In this document: piece by piece, positions 44,880 through 53,954 of the stretch
Numbering within the stretch: the first letter of the stretch is position 1
How the letters are laid out: each line of letters begins with the position of its first letter
Source: Anaeramoeba flamelloides
Lineage: Eukaryota; Metamonada; Anaeramoebidae
Assembly (NCBI GenBank): GCA_027625915.1
Contig: JANTQA010000015.1
Coordinates: 2,046,001 to 2,110,000, forward strand
DNA: 64,000 nucleotides
Reading direction: 5' to 3'
Program-made: the position numbers and the translations under genes
The notes under the pieces: generated by a model
Told to the model about the DNA's origin: nothing
The model's database searches: none
Seen by the model: only the letters and a program-made list of their open reading frames with translations

Positions 44880-46352
44880 TTAATCAAACCAAGATGATGA
44901 AAAGGAAGGGATGGGAGGAAGTTCATCAAATTTTGATTCGTAAAAGTTCATTTCTTTCTCTTGATCATTTTTGTTCTCAGGTTTTGTTTGATTGTTTGCT
45001 TCATTTTTTGAATTGTTTATTTTTCTTTTTTCTCCACCAAAAAAATTGAATTCTTGGAAAAATTTTTCGATTTTGTTATTTTCAAGGTTTTTGTTCTCGT
45101 TGTTTGTGGTATTTTTCTTCTCATTACTGATCAAGTGATTTTTGTTTTCAATATTCATGATCTGTGTTTGCTTTGAAAGAAGTGTTTGAGTTTTTTGTTC
45201 ATTTGTAACATTTTTATTACAAACACTTTCTTTGTTCAATGAATTTGGTAAGTTTGGTTCGTTTGGTTCATTTTTCTGATTTGATTCTTTTCCTTCTATG
45301 GGCTTTACAATTTCCTGTTTGTTAGTTGTTGGTTGCTTCATAAAAGATAAAGGATCCATTTGTTTTTGAACTTTCTCACCTAGGAAAGAAGGGAAGCCAT
45401 CATTGAAGTTTTTAGAAGTCGTGTTGTTGTTTGTTTTGTTGTCCTTATTCAAGAGCTTTTGGAAAGAAATGTTTTGAGAATTAAAAAAGATATCGTTTTT
45501 ATGTATACTTTTGATCAATTCTTTTGTTTTATTTTCGATTATTTTTGCGGTTTCTTGTGAGATTTGGAGATCACTTTTGCTTAGGATTTTTGCTGCATTT
45601 TTACGTGGTTTTTTTTTTGCTGAAAAAAAGACAACTTGCTTGTGTTTTCTCTTTCTATTTGATTTTGGGGTTACACAAATATGTTTGTAATTTTTTTTTT
45701 TCTTTTTAGATCCGTTATGCAAATGAATAGAAGTTTTTTTTGTTGTTATTTGATTTTTAATTGCAAGGTTGTTCTCTTTTTCATTTTGGTTTGAATGTTT
45801 ATGATTCCTCTTTTTTCGTGATTTGTGTTTGTGCTTTGATTTATTTCTGTGCCTATGGTTGTGTTTGTGCTTATGTTTGTGTCTGTGCTTGTGCTTGTGT
45901 TTATGCTTGGATTGAGATTTCTCTTTTTCTTTGTCAATGCTCGTTTTTGAAGGTGTTTTGCGGGTGTTTGACTTTCTGTTTTTGTTTGTTTTTGAAGATT
46001 TTGGAGGTTTGGTTTGTAAAGCATTCAACTTAATTTGCCCTCGGTTCATTACATTTAATTGCTTTCTCTTGAATTGCTTTAATGATTTCTGTAAAAGCGA
46101 TAATTTTCTTTTACCTTGATGATCGGTGAATGGAATCATCTTATTCACATTCCTGACTAAAAAAAGAGATTGCTGTGAGATGAAATTGCTGATCTCTTTT
46201 GGGTACGGACAACTTCTTGCAAGAGGTTTTCGGGGATTTAATTCAGAGACACGGCAATACGACAAATGTGTTGTTGATCGGTAACCTGAAAAATGATAAA
46301 AAAGTTTTTTTACTGGTGCTTCATATTCTCTAACACCATAAACATTAAACAT
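44880..46352 (-). CDS. His/Lys-rich low-complexity protein (490 residues), unidentified
   Basis: I start at the ATG at 46352 (MFNVYGVREYEAPVKKL); a Met 15 codons upstream would add only Phe/Leu/Lys. Residues 1-100 look conserved and include RSTTHLSYCRVSELNPRKPL, ARSCPYPKEISNFISQQ and FTDHQGKRKLSLLQKS. From about 150 to 205 there is a Lys/Ser stretch and a His-Lys/His-Arg run (alternating KHKH, RHKH, NHRH), then more basic segments to about 270, as in nuclear or metal-binding disordered tails. The C-terminal half is Asn/Lys-rich and ends in a short acidic-aromatic motif (FDELPPIPSFSSSWFD) that could be a peptide docking site. A TTTTTCAG just before Gly-Tyr-Arg near residue 25 could be an intron acceptor, in which case the first exon is different. 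Function unknown. Confidence 0.7.
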   Translation of the reverse strand: MFNVYGVREYEAPVKKLFYHFSGYRSTTHLSYCRVSELNPRKPLARSCPYPKEISNFISQQSLFLVRNVNKMIPFTDHQGKRKLSLLQKSLKQFKRKQLNVMNRGQIKLNALQTKPPKSSKTNKNRKSNTRKTPSKTSIDKEKEKSQSKHKHKHKHRHKHKHKHNHRHRNKSKHKHKSRKKRNHKHSNQNEKENNLAIKNQITTKKTSIHLHNGSKKKKKNYKHICVTPKSNRKRKHKQVVFFSAKKKPRKNAAKILSKSDLQISQETAKIIENKTKELIKSIHKNDIFFNSQNISFQKLLNKDNKTNNNTTSKNFNDGFPSFLGEKVQKQMDPLSFMKQPTTNKQEIVKPIEGKESNQKNEPNEPNLPNSLNKESVCNKNVTNEQKTQTLLSKQTQIMNIENKNHLISNEKKNTTNNENKNLENNKIEKFFQEFNFFGGEKRKINNSKNEANNQTKPENKNDQEKEMNFYESKFDELPPIPSFSSSWFD

Positions 46353-46397
46353 TAATTTCTTTTTTTGGAGTAAAAGAAAGAAAAAAAAATTTATCAA

Positions 46398-46788
46398 ATT
46401 ATGAAAAAAAAATAATGAGAAATTAACGGTTATTCTTTTTTTTTTTTCATAATTTGATTATTTTTCTTCCAACTAATTTCAAATGAGTTGTAATATTCGG
46501 TTTAGAGGAAAACATATTGAAAAATAGATTTGATTTTTAGTCAATCATTGAAGAATCAAATGGAAAAAATTTTTACTTCAATTTCATTATTGTCCTTTTA
46601 TCAATCGATTTTCAAAAAAAAGGAGTTTAATTTGATCTCTCTTTTTGTTTAACCCATATGTTATTATGTACATACACAGAGATCTCACTTGTGTTTATTC
46701 AGAAACAAAATGAAACAAATAAATTAAATTAAAAAACACAATTATCAACTGCAAATTTTTTATCATTTAAGGGATTGTGTAGATAATA
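46398..46788. other. 5' flank of the His/Lys-rich gene
   Basis: AT-rich, no gene seen. Confidence 0.4.
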
Positions 46789-48969
46789 GAGGTTTTGATG
46801 ATAACATGCTTAATTCAAGATAAAGTTACTAAAATCGCGATAATTTCCATCAAATCATGATATTTTAGGAAATCACAATAATTTCAGAAAATCGCGATAT
46901 TCAATATTATCGCGATAATAAGCTTAATTTCAAAAATAGGGGCAAATTTTTGATTGAAAAAAAATTGTAGTTTCTCATTTAGTGAATACCAAAACTCAAC
47001 CCAGAAAAATCAAAACTTAAAACTAAAAAATAACTGTCTAAAACACCCTTTTCTGTTTTAATTATTGTTTCTAATAAAAGAATAGAGAAAAGAAACCCAT
47101 TAAGAAAAAAATAAATCTGACCCTATTTTTGAAATGATTTTTCATCTTAAAATTATCCATTTAAGATTCACCATTGCTTCCAAGAACCTTTTGAAACAAC
47201 TTTCCATCAGAGTTATCAGATTTTTACTATTTACCCATTTGGTATCAACCCAAACTTTCCTTGATACCTTTTTCAAGATAAAAAGAATCTCAACAAAAGA
47301 AAGAAAAAGAAAAAGAAAAAGAAAAGAAAGTAAAAACAAAACCAATTTTTTGAATGTACAACAAAGAAATCAAAGATAAAATGAATACGATCACATTCAT
47401 CACATTGTCTCCAAATGAAAGAGAAAAGAAGATCTTATTTGATCTTGCTGTTTCTTCACTTTTCAAGGAACCATTGTAACTCATTAAAGCAAATTTGGTT
47501 GATACTTGTTTTCGAAGCAAACACTTCTTGGGTGTTTTACTTTCTTTGAATTTTACAATCCCTTTCCCCAATGCTAATTAATCTCATCTCTTGAATATTA
47601 TTGGTTTTCAAAAATGTTCTTGTTCATTCAACATAAAAATAAAAATATGGAATCATTTTGAAAGAAAAATTGCAAAAAAATGAATTCAACTTTGGGAAAT
47701 TTTCATTAAAAGAAGATTGTTTCTTGATATTAAATATTCAATAATGACTTTTAAAAGATATTGGGTTCAGAATATTTGGTTAACACAACACACATACCAA
47801 TAATTTAGAAAATACTAATGATGACCCTATTTTTGAAATTTAGCTTATAACAAATCGCGATAATTCTCTAAAATCGCGATAAATGCCAAAATATCGCGAT
47901 TAAAAAGTAATCGCGATATAATAGTTGATGGGTTTTTGGTTAATTCTGTAATTTTTTTACAATGAAATTGTTTTTGATCAAAAAATAGATTAGGTGACAA
48001 AAAGTTATTCTTTGAAAAAACAACAAAAAAGATACTTGATCCAATCAAGGATCAGATCAAAGAGTTTTGTTGTGTTTTCATTTTATTTGGTTGACAAACC
48101 TATCGATCCTTTAAGATCAACAACAATAAGAAATAAATCGAAATAAATATTTTTTCAGTTAATGGTGGTGTTGTAAATTGAGTTGAATAAAAGACCTTCT
48201 AAAACAACCAACCCTTTGTCCGTTCTTTCAAGAATGTGTTCTTGGGTTAAAAGATTTTCAATATTCTCCGAAAGCTAAAAGGGGTCGGTAAACTTTTCAT
48301 TAGCTTTCACAACACCCTTGTCAGATGATCACCAATTATTAAGATTTTTTATAGAAATTGTTTTCTTCTTGTTATTCTTATTCTTCTTCTTTGAGCATCT
48401 TTATATTGGACAGAAAGCACACCTAGATCTTGGGGGTTTTTGTTTGATCGATCATCAATAAGAAGGAAAATTACTCTTTATTCTTTTTGGTTATTTAAAA
48501 TTGTGAATGTAACAACTCCATTGTAAGAAAATACATCTATCTTATATTCAATTATATTGTTGGAATAGGTAATTATTAGTTTGATCATAAAATTTATTTG
48601 AGATTTGATATTTTGTTAAAAAAAAAAATGAAAAGAAAACAATTTTTTTCCAGAACAAACCAAACTCATGGCCTTTACAAAAACTTTATGTCTTTCAAAA
48701 CTTTCAAACACTTGAAGACAGTACACAACCCGTACAAACACTTTCAAACATTTATTAATGGGGAAAGTGTTGTAAAAGTCTCAAGGCTTTGTAAAAGTCA
48801 AGAGATTTTTAAAAGGTAATCTCAAAAAAATAATTTTTCATTTTTTTGTGATAATGTGATTATCACGATAATGTTGAATATCGCGATAAAGTTAAACTAA
48901 TCACAATTTTTAATATTATCGTGATTTTATTGTTAATATCATGATAATATATGTTATCATCAAAAACTC
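46789..48969. mobile_element. Unclassified 2.2-kb element with inverted ends and ATCGCGAT palindrome arrays
   Basis: The ends are 19-bp inverted repeats with one mismatch: GAGGTTTTGATGATAACAT at 46789-46807 and ATGTTATCATCAAAAACTC at 48951-48969. Inside there are eight exact ATCGCGAT palindromes in three clusters: 46834, 46891 and 46909; 47854, 47873, 47893 and 47910; and 48880, with degenerate versions (ATCATGAT, ATCGTGAT, ATCACAAT) around them. I noticed none elsewhere in the window. The block next to the first cluster (AAGCTTAATTTCAAAAATAG near 46920) is inverted next to the second (CTATTTTTGAAATTTAGCTT near 47827). Minus-strand coding-like remnants lie between. No target duplication was recognised. 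Family unknown. Confidence 0.6.
47135..48480 (-). pseudogene. Decayed coding remnants inside the 2.2-kb element
   Basis: On the minus strand several segments have coding-like composition in differing frames: near 48480-48375 (VIFLLIDDRSNKNPQDL, GVLSVQYKDAQRR), near 48330-48160 (KGVVKANEKFTDPF, then SENIENLLTQEHILERTDKG and LVVLEGLLFNSIYN), near 47565-47390 (GKGIVKFKESKTPKKCLLR, ALMSYNGSLKSEETARSNK) and near 47300-47145 (RKVWVDTKWVNSKN, ESCFKRFLEAMVNLKW). Together they suggest one or more old genes carried by the element, now broken several times or split by introns I cannot define. I do not recognise the product; a transposase would be expected from the context. Confidence 0.35.
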
Positions 48970-51083
48970 GAATATATAAAAGTTAAAAATTAATATAACT
49001 TGTTATTGGAGAATACAAATAACACTAATGAACCCATGGTTCAAATGTATCCAAAAAATATATCAATAAAATAGTATTAAAAAATGTTTATTTCATCCTA
49101 ATCAATGAAAAAATAATAACTGTCTTAGAAAAAATTTTTAGAATTTTTGATAAACAACTTTGATTTCAAAACAAATTTAAAGGTGGACCAACAATATAAA
49201 AATGTCAAAATTGAAAAATATCATTGATAAATTTGTCTCAAAAGCAAAATTAATTGTATAAAAAAGATGAAATAATTAACTTGTAATTTCTAATTTTGAG
49301 AAATTATTGTTTACTAACATTTCACAGAGATTTTTTTACATCATTTAACCTAGGGGTATTCAATTCACACCCCCCCCCAATTATAACCCACTTTAATCGT
49401 ATACAAACCAATGGAGACAATTATCCCTAAAATATCATATATTTGTTCTGTATTTTTTCTTCAAAATTTCAATTAAATAAGTTACATAAAAAAACTTCAA
49501 GATTATTATTTTTTTTAAAGTGACCCTTATCAGAAGCAATCCTTAATTTAAAAAAAAAAAAAATGAGAAAAATGTATATTTATTTTAGAGTTACCCCCGA
49601 GGTAGAATGACCAAGATTGGTCTTAATACCTATGGACTGTTTAAATAACAATCACATATTATTTTCCTTCTTTTTATTAAATCATTATTAAAAATAAAGT
49701 ATAAAATTTGTTGATCAATAAATTATTGGTTTTTTTGGTGAAAAAATAATAAAAAAAATTTGGAATTTTTGAATTTTTTATGAATAAAAGTTTCATCATG
49801 ATATATGAAAAATTTACAACTTTTTCAAAACTAGCCTGTTATATTTTTGATATCAAATTTTGATACTGATATAGATTTTTAGATAATTATAAAAAACACA
49901 TAGAAAAATATACATATATCTCATAGTTGAAGTTTTAATTTGAAGGAATTGGATTATTCATTTTAAAAAAGTTTTTTTTCTATCACAGTTCTTTTGAAAT
50001 TTAAAATTTAGCTACTTTTTAAATCAAAAAAATTGTGTGTATCACTTGAGGTATACAATAATTATGTAAACAGTACATATTAATACTTTAACAAATATTT
50101 TATCTTCTTTAAATACTTAATATTCAAATATTTCTGAAGATATCAAAAGATTAGATCTAGATTATAGAAATAAGAATCAAACATATCATTATTTTATTTT
50201 TTTCATTTTTTGATATAAAAAATTTAATATAAAACATTTTCTCTATCTTATCAAACTTTTTGTAGGAAAATAATTGAACACCTTTTAACCTATTATATTT
50301 ATTTGGGTTTATTATAAACAACCATGAATTTAAAATGAATAAAATAGAAGTGAACAAATTCTTAAATCTTTTTAAAATATCTAATAAATGGTATTTGAAA
50401 AAGATTCCACATTTTAACCACTTCTATTAGGAGTTAGTAATCCCCAATCGCTGTTATTTTTAACAAAAGTAGAAAAGATGTAAAATTATTAAGATTTTTA
50501 TCCTTTCAAACTTCTTTTAAACCACATTTATACCACCCAAAGACATACTATTCACACATATAATAAATAAATAGCAAATGAAAACAAATAAATTGTTGTT
50601 TTAAAAGATTCAAATTGGATCTAAAAACAATACTGTTTTTTTTTTTTTTTTCTTAATTTTTACCCATTTGAAATACTTTATCATTAATAAAATATTATCA
50701 AATATTTTTTGAATGTAAAATAAGAATAGTGAATTTTTAGTTGTATTTTTCAACGAATAATTACAAATATTGATTAGTTTTTGTTAATTCCTATCTCAAA
50801 AGTATATTCTATAATTTACCTTTCCATTTAAATTTTCCTTTAATAAACCCTTTTGAATAATTGGCTTCAAATAATAAAAAGTAACAATGGTCATAGTTAA
50901 ATCTAAACAAGATCGTTTTTAATCCAATTGAAATATTATTGAAAATGAAAATTTTGACTTCTTTTTCTATCTTTTCTTAAACTAAATATTATTTAAAATT
51001 TCACAAGGAACACGTATATGTTGGGGTCAAATCAAAAAAAAAAAAAAAAAAAGATTTATATAAATCATTACAATACACAATTA
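48970..51083. other. AT-rich intergenic stretch, no gene seen
   Basis: No coding-like frame. A C-run (nine or more C) lies at 49370-49378; a similar C-run at 56648-56655 has related flanks, perhaps another repeat. Confidence 0.45.
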
Positions 51084-51282
51084 CAGCCAGTTCCGCTTTT
51101 AAGGTACGGAATTTTAATGAAATTTAAGGCACAATAAAAATCTCAAATTAAGGCACTAAAATTCATATACTATTATAATAAATTGCAAAAAAAAAAAATT
51201 ATCAAATTTTGTGCATTAATTTGAGATTTTTTTGTGCCTTAAATTTCAATGAAAGCTTGTGCCTTAAAAATGGAACTGCCTG
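51084..51282. mobile_element. Tc1/mariner-type MITE, copy 3
   Basis: TA at 51082-51083 and 51283-51284 flank a 199-bp hairpin that starts CAGCCAGTTCCGCTTTTAAG and ends TTAAAAATGGAACTGCCTG. No coding capacity. Confidence 0.82.
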
Positions 51283-51497
51283 TAAAAAGAGTAAATTCCG
51301 AATATAAACAAGGTTTCCAACCTTAAAGAGTTTAATAGGTTGTATCAATCTTATAAATATTTTTTTTAGAAAAGTAAACTCAATTTTTTTCCCTTATTTT
51401 CCAAATAAAAACTATATGTGATTTTAATCCAATTATCATTTTCGTGACACGGCCCCGATTCAGAACCATTCATGTCAAAACAAAAAAAATCCTTTAA

Positions 51498-52017
51498 GGA
51501 CTGCGTTCCCACCCTTGAGGGGGTTGAGTAATTGTGTTATTTTACTTGCACTTTCGCTTCTCAAAAAAAAATTTACACGGAAGAAATTGGACAAAAAAAA
51601 AAAAAACATTTTTTGTCATCTTTACCTTTTCACCGAGATTATTTTTCTTTGTTATTCAATGAAAAGGAAAATTGAAAATAACAAAAAAAATAATTGCAAA
51701 AAATTACTTTTTTGGATTTTCAAGTGCATTTCAAATTTTGGAACATTTCAAACTTGTAAAAGTAAATTTAAAAAATATTTAGAACAGCTCTAGAAAGTAT
51801 TGTGAGTTCCGAAAGTTGAAATGGAAATTCTAAAATATTAAAACCAAGATTTAGCATGATCTAACAAGGTAAAAATTGTGAAAATTGTTGAAATTGTGTA
51901 AATTTCACATTTTTTCTAAAAGAAATTCTCCTTGGGCAAATATTACTTGTATTACATAACTTATTCAAGGGTGATTTTATCCGATTATTTTACTGTTTTC
52001 ACTAAAAAACATAGTCC
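51498..52017. mobile_element. Possible third TTAA-flanked element
   Basis: TTAA at 51494-51497 is followed by GGACTGCGTT, and AACATAGTCC is followed by TTAA at 52018-52021. Eight of ten terminal bases pair, and the ends start GGACT as in the two clearer TTAA families. The interior shows no long hairpin or gene. Short terminal repeats could arise by chance, so this is tentative. Confidence 0.35.
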
Positions 52018-52505
52018 TTAAACCACGTTTTAAACCGAATAATTTTATTTCAGTCAAAAAAATTCGATAAAATTTACCAATAAATTCAAACGAAAAGTAC
52101 AATTTTGTAATTTTAAAAATGGAAATTTCATTTTTTTATTTCTATTGTTTTGGAATATTTCAGAGAATATTAAAACAAAAAGAAAAAAATAAAATTGTCT
52201 ATATAAGATCCTGAAATTTTATATAAAAAGTTTTTTTCAATACGAGAAATCAATCATTTAACTTTGAAACAAAAAATTTAATATTTTGTATATATATTGA
52301 ATGGAATAAATTGCATTTGTTGCAATTTTTTTTTGAATTGTAAAAGTCTTCACATGAAGTTCAAGATGTAATCTCTTTAGTTTAGTTTCTTAAACCCCGT
52401 TGGTTGAAATTTCCAACAACAACAACAACAAAAATCAAAAAGAGACCTTTCATTTGTTTTTTCAAATTGGTAAATCAAATTACCAGAGTAAAAATTTTGT
52501 CTTAA

Positions 52506-53439
52506 GGGACTAGTCTCGATTAATTTTTTTTTTTGACCAATAACTAAATAAGGAATCCTTATCTAGAAATATGTTTAAAATTGAGAAATAGACAGGTTTT
52601 TTCAATGTTAGAACTTGGAGTTCTTGTTTTTTTTAAAAATTTTACAATTCTGTCAAAAAAAGTGAATTTTAAAAATTTTTTTTAATAAAAGAAAGAAAAA
52701 ATAACAAAAAAGAAAATTTTAATCTTGAATAATTATTTTCTCAAAATTAATATTTATTCTCATTTGGAAAAACGAAAAAATAATTTAAAACTATTGAATA
52801 TTTTCTCTTTCACTTCTGTTCATACAACTTGACTCTATAAAGAACTCAATTTGTTTTATCAATCATTACTTTTTAAAAAATTAGTTCTTATTCTTTTCTC
52901 TGATTTTTTTAGACTCTGACAAAAACTTTTGGAATGATAATTTGGGAAAACTTAAAATAACTTCAAAGTCAACAAAAACTAAATAGTGTAAACTCAAAAA
53001 GTAGATTCATGAAAAAAAAGAATGGTACAAGAAAAGAAAGAAAATCTTTTATCAAGAGTAAAGCATATATTGCATATTTTTTTCGAATCAAAATGTTTTT
53101 TCATGCAGATCCAAAAAAACCTTTTCAGGTTTAGTTTTCAAACTATTTTTTTGTACGCCTTCCACAAACATAACAAGGTTTTGCTTTCTTGCTCATATTT
53201 TTTTTTATTTATTGTATTTTTGCCAAAAGTTGAAAAAAAGCAACTTTCAAAAAAGTGAAAAAAAGGAAAAATTTTTTATTTCTATAAAAACAATAACTAA
53301 ATTTAATGAATATCATTTATCGAGATTTCATTGCTATACTAAGAAGTTTTTCACTTTGATTTCAAATCTAAGTAATTGGCAAAAAAAATTCTAAATCTCT
53401 ATTAAATTTACCTAAAAAAATTTAATATAGACTAGTCCC
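52506..53439. mobile_element. Long (934-bp) member of the GGGACTAGTC/TTAA MITE family
   Basis: TTAA at 52502-52505 and 53440-53443 flank termini GGGACTAGTCTCGATTAA and TTAATATAGACTAGTCCC. The first 110 nt and last 80 nt correspond to the 170-bp copies at 5509 and 54980; the middle, about 740 nt, is extra. Either something inserted into a short copy or the short copies are internal deletions of this form. The middle has only weak Phe/Lys-rich frames (such as 53022-53258). Confidence 0.7.
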
Positions 53440-53443
53440 TTAA

Positions 53444-53954
53444 AGTATACACAGGAACTTTAATTTATTGTCTTAAAATATCCTTTCTAAACATGGTTGT
53501 AAAGATCTTTTGGTTTTACTTGTACTTATAAACTAGAAAAATATTTTGGGATGTGAAACGAAACTTTTCATTTTTTAATTGGAAAATAATAGTAATGAAA
53601 TTAACTTTGAGAAACTACAAAATTTTTTACCCAATAGTATAGGAAACACCAACTCGGGCGTCTTAAAAAAGTGATTCACAAAAGTACCAAAAAGTATTTA
53701 GGATTTCCTTAAAAAGTTATCTGAACAATTTGAACAGTTTTGAAAACTTTTCTTCTTTACCTTTTAAAAAAAACACTCTGTATTAATTTTATATCCTTAA
53801 AATTTTGAGTACTTTCAAATAATTTTCCGCACATTTTTATTAACTGTGTGTTTCTCAAAAATATTATTGAAAAAATCGGATACTTTTTGAAATAAAAATC
53901 CGCAATTCAAGAAATTTCATTTTTTAAAAAAGTTTTCATTTTACAAGCCAAGTT
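53444..53954. other. 5' flank of the acetate transporter gene with repeat DR9 at 53470-53610
   Basis: DR9 resembles 33535-33680. The remaining 340 nt precede the start codon and show no recognisable promoter element. Confidence 0.45.

Noticed and set aside
46281-46308. 28-nt GT...AG intron in the His/Lys-rich gene
   Set aside because: Too short, and removing it shifts the frame into a stop within about 20 codons.
47134-47379. Plus-strand frame ending in Lys/Arg-rich residues
   Set aside because: The minus strand has the better coding signal here; the Lys/Arg end comes from an A/G run.
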